64,000 nt of DNA from Arctopsyche grandis (Eukaryota; Arthropoda; Insecta; Trichoptera; Hydropsychidae): NCBI RefSeq assembly GCF_051622035.1, contig NC_135366.1, positions 9,703,001-9,767,000 of the forward strand. The letters run 5' to 3'. The notes beneath the pieces were generated by a model. That model was not told where the DNA came from, did no database searches, and saw nothing but the letters and a program-made list of their open reading frames with translations. A program made the position numbers and the translations under genes. Below, one piece after another: positions 12,401 through 26,100 of this stretch. How positions within the stretch are numbered: the first letter of the stretch is position 1; every line of letters starts with the position of its first letter.

Positions 12401-15400
12401 TCTTTTTGCGGTGTGTGTGCGAGTTCATGGGTACATACATGCTTCTATAGATGTTTCTTCGATCGGTTTTTGCGCCAAATTTGGCACGCTTTGCTGCGAT
12501 CGTTTCAATCTCTCCAATATGATATATAACGCTGCCACTATATGTACATACATACATAGATACATTTGAACATCCCACTAGCGTATTTCTGATGCAGTCC
12601 TACCTACACCACATTATTCTTATCACGTTCAATTCTACAGCTTCTGCGCTCGCCAGTTCGACACTATTGCATAACGCATTAAATCTTTTCTCTGTGTGAG
12701 TATGAATCGGCATCTCGACAGTGCCCGCCCACCCACCTCGGCAGGCTAGTACGTGAATTATTCACTCGCTTACGACAGAATGAATGGATGAGTGTTAATG
12801 TTCCGAAATGTGCTATCGTCGTGGTCGTCGGCGATGGTCTGCAGTGGAAAGCGATCAGCAGCAATTTCCACGCCGATGGCTGCTTTCCACCATCGGTCGA
12901 GCGCACCCGCCCGGAAAACAAGAACACTGAGCTCAGTACGCCTCTGAACACAATCCATATCGGTTCTTATATACGACCACGCCACACATACGATCCGACT
13001 GGATCAACCGCCCCAATCGAAAAACCCATTCACGATAAGAACACCGCAGCAGCTCACCCGAAAACTTCTGGAAGCGATCAAACTCAAAACAGTTTTTGTC
13101 AAACCTGCTGGGGGGGGGGGGGGGGATTCTTTCCTTTGGGCGCAACAATCCTATTCACTTACGGTCAACGTAGAGCGAAAGCAACCGGATGCTTTCCCGT
13201 TAGAGGTGTGTGTATGTGTGTGTTTGTGTTTTGCATATACAATTAGTGGGCTTCCCTTGCAGTTGCAATATATACTTAAGAGTATTACAGTCGCCGCTTA
13301 ATCTCCGCGTGGATAAGTCGGTGTACGATAAGCTCTCTGTGCTTGGTGGTCGTTAGTTGTGCGCGATGCTAGTTCGAGTTCGGTAGTTTTGCAGAGTTGT
13401 TGGTTGACTGCTGCGACGTTCGACATGAGGAGTTCTGGTAGTGCTACCCAAGTGCTCATGGGGCAGGGGGGCTGGGTCGTGGGCAGCGCCATGTCCCTGC
13501 CTAGGCCTGCGCCCTCTGCGCCTCCGCCCCGTTGGCACACTTCCGGTCCAGCCTCCGTGGACAGGCGACTCTCCCGACTGCCGCCCCAGCCTTCGAGGCC
13601 AGCTCCTTCGTTCAATTCTCACAATACGAGACCGCATAGGCACACCATGTCCAATGTAAGCACCCTCGATCAGTGTGCGTGCCAAATTGTGTGCAGTGAA
13701 TGAATGGCTATTGTGCTGTGATTCGAATCAGATACCTATTCAATTCGAAAACGTTCCTCCTGGATGCAGTGTTGGGTTTGTTTCGGCTCGAGTTGAATAT
13801 TTTAATTGAACAGTTTTTATATAGATAAAGCTCGTATTTAATTACGAGTGGGAACGTGGATGGTAATTTTCGAAGTTCATTATTTTTTGCGTGTACTTTT
13901 TATAATGAAATGATAATTCGCTCAAACAATATGAGGGGCTTGAACTATGTATGTAAATAAGTAGTTTACATTAAAAAAAAGCCTACTTATACATATATAT
14001 CAAAATGAGATATGTTGTTGAAACTTGTTAAGAAACGTTATCATACGTGCGTTTGTGGTTTTGAGTGTAAAAACAACGGACAGTTAACGGTGAAGTTAGT
14101 GCTGTGAAGATAATTTTTTTTATTTGACTGAATCATGCTAGATAAATACTTGGTTAACTGCTCTTGCGTTTACTCAAATAGCGAAGAATTGTTGTAATTT
14201 ATTCAACAAATACTTTTACAGTCTATTCCAGTTTACATATGTAGATTATCATCGACGTATGTAAGTCAAATTTTGATTACATCTAATCGTCGTTCACACT
14301 AAGGAAACCATTCTGTGAGTCATTTTTACAAGGCTTTTCTATGTTTTACTTCGCAAACGATTCAGTATCTATTCTTACAGTCTTCCGATCGTTTTGAAAC
14401 TTTGCCATTTTGAACGGGTTTGGTCGACGATGGTAATTTAAATCGATTCTGACAGTTCGACGGTGAAAAATAATTGTAACAAACACTTTAAATTTTTTTA
14501 ATATAAAATTTAATAATAAGAAGCAACATTTGTTATTTTTGTACAAACGCATTTGTCACAATGTATGTATGTATATACATTGTCCGAGAAAACGTTTATT
14601 TTGATACATATAGTCAATTTTGAAGAATTGCGCAGTTGAAACATTAGCAATTTGACTTTTTTGCAGGCTCGATAGAACAATACGTTATATCAAACTCACA
14701 TTCCTCAGCCGTTGCGCGGATTAATGTGGAATTTTCGCTTTAAAATTTATCGCATACCACTATCTGTGGCCAATGGCCGGGCTGTGGCCCCTTGTCTCAA
14801 TCCTAAAATCCGTTTTGGATTCACACTAGGCCCCCGTGTCCCGTTAGAGGACGTTTCGACGACTCGTACCCATACAAATTACGACCTCAAAGCGTCATCG
14901 AACCCTAATGACGATTCCCTATAACACTTTCCGAGACCGCATTCTTCCATTCCGAGGATTTTCCGCTAAAAGAAAATCGTCCAGATATCATCTTAGATTC
15001 GTTGCTTAATTTGATTTATCTTATTTTTACGATGTGTATCATTGACGCATATACTCATTTGTTAATACGATCAATGATAAATAAGAAAGCGTTGAGAAAT
15101 GGCTGAAATTAGTTTTTATTATTTTTTTATAATTGATTTTCGTTTTTACGGAAGCGTAGCAATCACAATTCAATTAGACGCGGCAGGTTTAATTCGTTCG
15201 CATTTTTCACGTAAAATTTTACATAAAAATGACATAAATATGTATAGCGAAAGTCTTGCGCGAAACTTTTGTGTGTGCAATTGCGACTTCTTCGTCTTGG
15301 TCGTCGTCTTAGTTGAATTGGTGGGTTATTTGTGTGTTCGAATGACGCTGTTTATTATAATGGAAATTGAATATTCTTATCTGGCTCGATTATATCGAAT

Positions 15401-18400
15401 GTTAGACGCATAATTCTGTTCGGTTCCATCTGTGTGTCAGCTAATGATATATCGCTCTAAAAACGATATCGCCTACATTCCGATGTGTAATCGATACACA
15501 ATTAGAAGAAATTTTCCGATGAAAAACGTATGTGTTCTTATGAAGAAATAATAATTACGCATTTTCCATGCGTACTTTCACGCGCGTGCTTTTTTTTATG
15601 ATTAACGATCGTTCTACAGCATCTGCATAATTCAGTAAGTCGGATATTTGGATTACCCGAAACGAACGTCCGGTTTAACTTTTACTCCGTTGTACATTTC
15701 AAGAAGTTGTTTCACCGTGACTGCTAAGTTTCATTTCCTCCTCAGTTTTTTTTTTCATTATTATTTTTTACTTCATACACTTTTACTCTTACGCAAATAT
15801 ATAAATAATAATAACACGTGGAAAAAATACGCTCGTAATTTTAGTCCTCGTCATTATGACAATACACTTTGGCGTAATTATGAGTTGGGAAAACTCTTGA
15901 TTAATCCGAAACTCGGGCACTAATTAATAGTTCAAATTGGCGTTGACAAATCGTACGTTTAATCGCAATGATGAAGCGATTTTAGTGATTTCAATAATAA
16001 ATTAACCTACATTTCGGTCGCTATTTTACGTGATCGTTCACGTTTTTGCAAGATAAGTACCCGAACTACTATTATTAACTTTCTACGTAGTTTTGCGGTC
16101 GTTTTCATGCTGCAATTTTCACGATGTGAAAATGATTTTTCTCTTTTTTTTTGTATTTTATTTTACGGTCGTAATAAAAGTGCACCTCCATACGTATAGC
16201 GTATTCGGTTGGGCAAACTGAAATCGTAAGCCTAGGACTGAAGGGTTCAAATCCCTGTTAGATTGAAAAATGTACGTATTCCAATTTTATCGACTCAAAT
16301 CCGAATTGGCCATTTTCAGCCGGATTTCACCGGTTTATCGGACTCTATGTAGACGCCGTCCCAAAATTGTCATTCATCTTTTTATTGTCTACAATTTAAC
16401 TAATAACACTGAGCAACAAAAAAAAAATTACCAGAGTGGAGACTATCCAATCTTTACTAACTTTGACCCAGTGAATTCGAATATGATAATGATTTGTGTT
16501 GGTTGGTGATCGTTTACGAGATATGAGCGTTTAAAAGAATTCGCGGTTTTTACAGTTTTTTGGATTTGGTGGTCTTTAACTCAAAATATAGTATTGCTGT
16601 GCTCAATGTATTGGAATCATTAGTCAGATGTTTTTCCTATTGATTGTGATATTTCATTGCTTTAAAATACTTACAATTAATTGTCTAGCGAATTTTAAAA
16701 GTCAAAAATATATATTTTTTTACGGATTTTTTTTCCGTGCTATTTTTCATTTATTTTGCAATTTTTTTATTTCACTACGTTTATAAGGATTGGTTTTGTA
16801 TCTCAATATTTTATCTAAACGTACTAACTCAAGCGGTAATTTAGATTAGAGTAGTTCCAATTCGTCACTATGACTAAACAAAAAAAGATTACAATAATAA
16901 GAAAATAAAACAATATAAACATACGTTACGATCTCAAATTAAACAATCTCTCAACCAGATCAGCATATTTGATTTTTATTAAACAAATCCAAGTTAACAT
17001 AAATCTGGTTGAGGAGTTTGATGCCCCTTGCAAACAGGTGACGAAACCATCAAATTGGTACGAGCCACAGAATAAGAAAACAAAGTGTGGCATCTAATGT
17101 AACTTAAAAAATGCAAAATATACTATACATCGTGAATCGAGGGAATGAAAACTATCTCTTCATACAGAGATCTTGAAGTTGGTAAGTCAATCTTGAGTGT
17201 TAGTATATGACATTGAAAGATTTTTTTTTTATATTTTAGAATACTCTAAATCAAATTAACACAATTGAAAATAAATTCGGAGACCCTCATCTCAAAAAAT
17301 GACTAAATATTGCTTTTTGCATGAAACGGGAGATGCATTTCACCAAATTATTCTAATGTTTCAAGATTGCAATTTAGCATGACGATAGTAATGTTACTGT
17401 GGCAAAATTTGTAAAATAAAATAAAATATATGTAATAAAATATATGACAGTGAAAATATGGAATATTAATATTTTGGATTTAGAATATGAAAATGTAGAC
17501 AATTCACCGTTCGCTTGAATCAGTGAATAAGACATAGTCAGTGGGTACTTGGAAAGAGTGGGTGTTTTTAGTCCTTCCTTCTTTAACATTTCCTTTTTCG
17601 AAATTCAAATATTCTGCATTTGCACAATCGTAATATTGATTATGTATTTTACCGAAGTACATATTATTTTTGAAATGAGGTTGAAATGGCTGATTTACTT
17701 CGTATAATAGAGATAGAGAGTAGACACCTGGGTTTGAAGATAAACAAAAATTCTATTCGTTGACAGATTTTGAGACGCTCAACGAATAGGATTTGAGAAG
17801 TCCAACGCTCTGAAAGACTATGAGGAAATTGACGACTTTATCTACCTATGTACATAGGTGCCTTGATCTCAAGGGAAGGAAGATGCCAATCGGAAATCCG
17901 CAGAAAAGTAGGAGGGGCGAAAACGACGATGGGCAGTTTGTCAAAAATATGAAAGAACAGCTCTATAATGAAAAGAACGAAAATCCGTCTCATTGCATTG
18001 TGTGGAGTTGAGTCATGGACCCTGAAATAGAGAGAAAGGGACATTCTAGATGCATTCGAAATATGGTATTGGAGACGCATGCTGCGCATACCATGGACCG
18101 CAAGACGCATGAATATTTCCATCCTCAAAGAACTAGCAGTCTCAGGGAGACTCTCCACAATATGTAGGAAAAGGGTTCCTTCATAATTTTGCCGAATGGT
18201 CAGGAAGAATTTGGACAGTATGGAGAGGCTAGTAGTCACCGGAACGCTGGGGGGAAGGCGATCTCCCAAGAGATGGTTTGACCAAATCAAAAAACTGACG
18301 TGATCGTTACTTAACGCTGCCTTTAACTTGATACAGAACCGGGAGGAGTGAAGGCGGAACATCAATCAAATCCAAAATGACACCAATGACCACGACGCAC

Positions 18401-20062
18401 AATATTGAGCAGGCGAGAGAGAAGAGACATGGTGAAAACACACTGAGTGGTATGGAACGTCACGTCCTTGACTTGTAAACAGTGGGTGTTCCCCAAACCG
18501 AATTCGGATGTAGTTGCACGTGCAGAATGCATATGTTTGGGAGGTCGCACATGTATGCATATCCACATGCAAATATGGGATTTACCGTTATCGATCACTG
18601 TCAAGCAAGGATAAAATATCACCGAAAACACTCCAGGGGGGTGATTTTTGGGAATATGTACCGTGTATATGGGTTTGGAGTGTTGCGTTTTTTTTTCGCG
18701 TGTTTAAAAGTATCTTACAAAAACGTAACACGTACCACTCAGTGTGTTTTCGCCCATATTATTTATAAGTAGATACAACCAACACGTTATATTTGCAGAT
18801 TAATGCTAGTGAGTACTACAATGTATGTAGTTTCCAATACGGTATGTCTGATTAATTATTAGGCCAATAGGTGTCGATTTTAATTAGCTCGCGATTACTA
18901 ATTAATGATTTTTTTTCAACGGAATAAACGTAGGCGTTTGACGTTACTACTGATCTGATACACTTCGATGCGAAGATGATCTTACATAGATAACTCACGG
19001 CTCGTTTGGGCGAAATAAGGCTCGGCTGGCGATTTGTCAACAACGTTTGCGGTTTTATTGTCGGACCTAAAAAAAAATGCTATCGCAAAGACTTTGTTGT
19101 GCATTTATCCGGCCATTATTATTCATCGATTGAATTAAATATTCGTTATTGTTCTGTACCGTTAGAAGTGTTGGTGGTAGCACGTACCTACATAGTATTA
19201 GTACGCGTGATTGGTTTCGATATCGCTTCATTATATCACCGTATCACCGCGTTCATATACACTTTCGTACTGCATCCATCGATTAGATAATTGTTTGGAC
19301 TATACTCGACGATAAAACCACCGCCCAATTTAGATTGACGGGAGAAGTTTTCCCTTTTGGTGGAAAATTACCTCGGGGCTCTATTAAATTTCGAAGCGTA
19401 ATCGATAAACGCCTAATGCCGCTATTTAAACTGTTGACACGCCAGCCGCTACCGATGAAATGTTTGCATTATCTCGATGTTGATTCGCGTGTAGATTCAA
19501 TATTTACCATTTGAAATGTGCCACTTAACATTGATCCGAGGCGTACGAGAATGCCTCGCAATATTCCGCACGTAGAGTTTTATTCCGTGTAGCTGGTACG
19601 GGCTACATGGTTTAAAAAGTAGAAATTATTAAAATAGAAATTTTTTATTAGTTATAAATTAAATTATTTTTTTTTTAGTAAATTAATAAAATTATATATA
19701 ATTTTGACCGTTGCTATATATAGGCTCGTATCACTATATTATTAAAAAAATTTCAGTACTAATAGTTTTATTAAAATAATCTAACTGCTGGAGCGCTGAT
19801 AAACTTATCTTGTTCAATTTTTAATGCATTTTGTATTTTTAGTAACGTACACCTAATTTTGATGTTTTTTTTTTATTTATTACTATAATAAATCGTTATA
19901 GGGAATCCGATATAGCTCGGAAAATTCTTAATCTCAACATAATTGGCATAAAAGCACAACCAATATATTGAGAAGATTAATAGCAATAGATAGAGGCAAG
20001 TTCAAAATAATATTTTTCTCAGACAAAAGTTTTTCGTAAGAGTTTAATCAAGAATATATTTT

Positions 20063-20148
<86 letters not shown>

Positions 20149-23100
20149 AATAATATATTTTTCTTATTAAAGTTTCTTTCCATTGTTCCTTTTGTTTTTT
20201 TTATATACGTATATATAAAAAATGATTAAATTTTTTGGACGAATTGGTGGATACCTGTATTTTCCAGTATGAAAAATAAAATTTAATCTAAACTTGAATT
20301 CCGTTTCCATTAACCAGCAATATAGTTTAGTGGTTAGCGTACAATGCTAACAACTGAGGGGTCATGGTTTCGAGCCCTGATTTAGTGTTGCTGGCCAGAT
20401 CACCGATATCGGATATTCCGAATATCGGAACTAAGAAGGACCTAAGTGGCAAAAAAATCCGAAATCGGTTTTATGCCAATGTTTTAAAATATGGTCCAAG
20501 TCCCCAAAATGATTTTTCAATGTGCATATCAAAAGCAAGTTTGTATTGCTCACCATGTTGTAAAATGCATTGATAAAAACCGATAATATTTTAAAATTTT
20601 AAAGATTGCACTTAGATCCCTTTTTATTTCCTGTATGTGACTCCAGGTCGATTGTTTCCTACAAGATTTTGCCAATTTATCTGATTTCATTATTGAAACG
20701 GTTCCTATCTAATTGGCCACCTATCTTAATTTGCGACCATTATGTGATTGTAATTTCAAATTTATAATAATATACATTTATATATATAGTACATATCGAT
20801 GGCTTGGTGCACAAATATTGTATGTTCATTTTTGAATTTGTATCGAATTTTAAGTTTGTAGATGCTGGAATAATTCAGGTTTTTCCTTTCAAGGTAATTT
20901 ATGTATACCCCATTGTATGGGTACTTGGAGGAAAAGAAAATTAAAAGTATGCTTCGACTGCCAAATTTTAACAATACATACATATTTCACTCGTCTCATA
21001 GTAAATTCAAATCGTTCTTGTCCTTGCAACCAATAATGCTGTGATAATTATTTGATTGGGTCTATTTAATTCGAGAAAATCGAATTTGTCTCGACTGGTT
21101 GATCGTAACTCGAAAATTTAGTACGCGAGTAAAATTTTCAAATTCTGCTTAATATGCTTTGTTTATTATTGTAGCGCTAATTTGTTTACGATCCGTGTGT
21201 CCGTTTGCCAAACCGTTTATTGCGCACGCGCTTTTGTACGTGGTCTATTTATTGCCCCGCTCATTGGACTGACAGCTGATGACCGGCTTCGATGACGTTT
21301 CGGCAAAACAAATCGACGGTGAATCGGCACCAACAAACGAAAGCCACCTCGATCTCGGAAAAACGTCAAAAGTTTTCCGGCCATTGTGTTTTTTCGACGA
21401 TTATTCTTTTTCGCGCATCCATGCGAAGACACCCGTGATTTGCGGATAATCTGCCAACATCGCACAAGTCTGGGGGGGAAAACGTCACTTATCCGACGGA
21501 GCGTGAAAACAGGCGACTGGTTTTCCACAGCTTCGTTTTCGGAATGTGGCGGCGCTTTCGAAAAGTGAAAAGAAAACCATTTCGCCCGCCGTTCAGACTA
21601 ACATATTTCATATTGCTCGCACCGGCTAGTGAAAGTGCAATGTGGTCGTTAGATCAGATCCATTCTGTTGGGTCTGAACCCAGCGAGTTTTCCTCGATCG
21701 TTCATTATCGGGAGGTGTTGGGTCTGAGCTGAGTATCTATGTATGTGTTTTACCGTCAAATATAGATAGAGCAAGTTTCCGTGTAATAAGCATTAGCACA
21801 TTTTACTCTCGAAATGATGAAATGTTTTATGGCGTATTTAAGAGGGCTGGACAGCAGCGCCTTGTCCATACAAACGTACTATACTTCTCCCTTCCTCAAT
21901 TATGGCACTAGATAAATTATTTTTTAATATGCTATGGATATCTACCATTGGGTTGCACCTATCGTTTTATTTTTTTGATTAATTATTTTTTATATGAGCT
22001 AGGAGCCGCCAAACATCTATAAAATCACCTCTTTTTTACACCTACGCAACGAGTCCAGTGTGCTTATTTAACGGTCGATTTAAAAAAAAATACGCCGATA
22101 GATGCACAGAAAGTATCTTTCTCATACCGATGATGAAATTTTTTTTAAAATTGGTCCAGTTTTGGAGGAGAAAATAGTAGAATACAAAACCTCGATTTTG
22201 TCAATTTAAAATACGTTTTATCTGGTCGAAGCGCAACTGTCGCATTCACTCAATATATATATATTGATATATAATGTCGCATTCACTCAATATATACATA
22301 CACTCAATATATATATCGAAGAAAGGAACGGTAACAAAATTAAGGTTTCAGGTGTACAGCCCTCTTAAGTACATACATATATATGTCCCAATTTTAGATG
22401 AGACTATTTACTCCGAGGCTTCGAAGTGCATTATCTGAATATTATTGTCCTGCTTTATTTGTTGGTCCTCATGATAATAAAGAATAAGTTTGATTCGTAT
22501 ATATGTAACTTAATTTAGTGCCCTTTCTTATTTGTTATACAAACAGGTCATTTAGAGAACGGTTATTTGATATTCGTAACGGAAATCGGAATCAAAAGAT
22601 AAATTTTACAAAATACATAGCTGTATTGCTCTGACCCAATTCCAGTAAGTTCCTTTGTAGATGCGTATATGTATACCGACTTACTATCTAAACATTTACT
22701 TTGGATGATACGTCGTATTTACATATAATGGAACTTATCTCATTTAAGATTTTTATTATAATTGTTTATTGTCAGTAGGAAAATGTACGGTATTAGTCTT
22801 ATTATTTTAAATTTTGCTTGTACCGATGCTATTTTTTGTGCATGTGAAAATTTTGGTGTAGCAATTCAACAGAATAATCTGATAAGGTTTTTCTCTTTTT
22901 TTTGTAATTTCTTGCATGGACGCAAAACTTGAACGTTGAATGTCGAAATTCTACATCAAATCCGATGCATTCAGATTAGTATGTTGATATAATGAGAAGA
23001 AATAGTAAGCGACATAGTAAACACACGGGTGTGAAGTATGACGGAGGTAGCATACGTTTTGCAAAGAGCAAAGAGATTGAAACGGTTGAAAAATTGACAG

Positions 23101-26100
23101 CTAAGTGGACGAAAGAAATATGGTACCCAAGAGAATTTTTGCCACAGTGAAAAATGTCGAGTTACATTGAAGAATTGTAGGTCAGATTATTGAAGAATAG
23201 AAGTATATCTACATATATGGCGATTATTACTGATGATCACTAAATTTAATGACTTATAATATATTGAACTAGCTTTAAGAACGGTTGATACATACCTATA
23301 GATAACAGACCAAGAAATGCCCACACATTTTATCAGCCGGTAGAAAGTATTGCACTATTTCGAGTTGTAAAACCTAAGCTTGAGTGCAGCGCAGCTACCG
23401 CTTAAAATAAATACGAATCGCCTTTGTTATCTCACAATCTTAACTATAAATGGTGGTCACACGTTAGATGCATTTTTTTTATCGATGACGAATGCATTGT
23501 TCACTGTGTGTGTGTATGTATGTATTTTATATTAAATATTTCGCAATATTTTGTCACGACTTTCGATACCGCCGAGCGAAATATCGTAACCGTTCGCTCA
23601 CTGTAGTCTTGACATTTACAAAATGTTATTCTCCGAGTACATACAATGCATATATATGTAAGTGTATAATAATAATGGACGTCTAGTCCAGGCATGCCCA
23701 ACGTGCGGGCCCGTAAGCAGTATTCAACCCAACGAGAGTACCCTATATATGCAAGTCCCTCATTCTTTTTATCGTTTTTGATTAACATTTAGGCTAAATA
23801 TCTAAATGCGGTATATGTTGTAGTAATACATTAAATTGTTTTGTCCGAAATAAATAATAAAGTGCGTGTACGACACCATAATTAGATCTTCTTCCCGCAC
23901 AGAGCTTTATCGGACGGCTCATGTTTCAGGAGCCGTGGGTATTTTTTTAACGAAATCGTTGCTGTAACACCGGAGTGCGATTTTTTTCACTAGTGAATGT
24001 ATGTAAGTTGATATACATTGCGTTATCTCATTTGTTTGGCAGTCTGAGCTCGTCGCTATGAGTTAATGTGGAAGTTAGTCATCCACTTGGATCTTGTAGT
24101 GCCCTTTCTTTTATATATTAAATGATATTGTATTTGATGTACATTTTGTTGTCGAATTTAATATATTCCACAATGGTCTGAACTTTTATAATTAACAATT
24201 TGAAGCAAAATTAAATACTTCGTGAGGCATGATCGGCATTTCAGTTTACTTAGCCTTGGATTAATATGCGATCTCTATTAGTCAGCGAGCAGCATGGGTC
24301 GGTAGTTGGCTTTTGCCTAGCACCGAGAGGCGCCGGGTTCGATCCCGGGAGTTGACCTCGATTGAAAAGAATTTATTCTGAGTATATCTGTAATGCTGCT
24401 GGTCAGACTTGGATATTTGTGATTCCAGGTAGATCGTTTCCTATCAGAGTTTGCCAAATTTTTCTTCATTAAATTGGTCAATCCTACCTACTATGTCACT
24501 ATTATTTGAGTATGATTAATTTACAATAAAATTCATAGATATCTCGTTAATTTTGAGATTTTCAGTGTCATTATTCAGCGACTTATGTAATAAAAATGCT
24601 GCATTGTTTGTAATTGGCCAGGAAGGCGCGTTGGGGTTTACCTGTTGGGCCTTCCTGGTATATATGTATATAATAAATAAAAAAGATGTTCTGATCGGTA
24701 GGAATTACGTATTTATAGATTTGCTAATGCTACAGGTTAATAACTAAGCTCGTAAACCAATGATAATCGAGATTTTGCTGTCAAGTTGACTGAAATGAAA
24801 TATAGCGCATACTTTTCATTTTCGCTATTATGTATGTAGATATAAACAATTTTAGAGTCGGGCGAAATTATTCAGGCCAAACTAACTACATACATATGTT
24901 TTACATTACACTTCCTATGCCAGGTGTATTTTTCTAAGTGTGCAATCTGACTTGCTTATATAATGAAATTGAGTTGAAACTAAACCGGAACTATAATTGA
25001 AATGTCGAATTTATTAATTTTTTTTTATAGTTCAAATGTTCGACGTCACAAGATTTCCCGTGGTTAATTCAATTATGCATCGGATGTTAAGGTGTGGATT
25101 GTTCGCAACATTTTTATTTTTCATCGGAACAAAATCCAATTATCGACGAGGAAAAACGGCAGGCGACCCGAAGCCTTTCAAAATGCCGATTACAAAATTG
25201 CGACGTTCCCAAGAATTTGCTCGATTTTTCCTTTAATCCTATTACGGGATTCATAATCTGCACATTCCCCGGCAGACTTGATCACACTTCGATTTAAACC
25301 GCTTATGTCGAAGATTCTCTTTCTCTTTTTTTTTAGTGTCTTGTATGTGCATTTTAGTCGTAGCATACCACTCGATATACTGTCAGTTTGAAAATATTCC
25401 CCCCGGGCAAGGTCAAGCAACTTCACCTCGTGCGTGTCAATGCTTCTTCATCTGGTCCCTTGCCTTGCTTTGCCGGTTGTGTGGCTTGTGGTCAACCGCA
25501 ATGATCACTCCCACCTTCGACTGAACGAACGCTTATTATCTTTTCTTTTCAATTTTTTTTTTGTTTCGAATCTGATCCATCGTATCATTTCGTGTCATAA
25601 TCGTTGCGGTGAAAGTGGTTTAATCCGCGCAGTTTGTGTGCTGTGCTTTGTCGTAATTCGCGAAATTACATCGGATTACGTGTCCGTCTTCATGATATGA
25701 TCCGTTCCATTTTTGCACACTGACCGTTTGAAGGATGGATTAAATATTCAATTTTGTATGTAATTAAGATTGAACTCTGGACTCGTGACATGTTTATTAA
25801 ATGGAATCTGCAGACATGGGTCGAAAATTTATTCGATCTTTTTCCGGATTAACCATAATTCAAACCGGACTAACAAGGGTATACGAAAAAATAAGTAGGT
25901 AGCTGGTTTTCTTATTGGAATGCGAACAAGTGTTATGGTATTAATGCTAAACGGATTATTTCGCACATTACGATCGCGCACACGACAATTTATGACAAGA
26001 AAATCGCAAATACGGAATATCTGGCACTTGAGTTCTCGTTAGTATGATGGTTCTCGTATGTAACTCGATGGATGGAATTCTCGGGTGCCAGATGTTCCGT

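Larger units (their letters stand above)
3447..13424 (+). other. GckIII intron 1, proximal part (exon 1A to exon 1B)
   Basis: I see no convincing coding exon here. The first 500 bases stay GC-rich with short tandem runs (CCCCTCG repeated near 3460, TACCCTC near 3838). Further on are a C17 homopolymer (4435-4451), a SINE-B copy, a nested transposon stack at 7064-9243, a dispersed repeat near 11481 and a hAT MITE at 11858. The rest is AT-rich and featureless by eye. Confidence 0.5.

Noticed and set aside
13298..13685. Minus-strand and shifted frames of 72-110 codons over exon 1B
   Set aside because: They are shadows of the GC-rich exon. Only the plus frame 13425-13655 ends at a donor in the phase needed by exon 2.
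14640..14940. 70-codon frame in a GC-richer stretch (possible GckIII exon)
   Set aside because: The frame has no phase-compatible splice sites I could support and no family resemblance.
23690..23720. hAT-like terminus CAGGCATGCCCAACGTGCGG
   Set aside because: No matching second end or duplication was found, so it is not listed as an element.
24288..24360. tRNA gene suggested by A- and B-box-like sequences
   Set aside because: The sequence continues into a SINE body repeated many times in the window and does not fold as a complete cloverleaf by eye.
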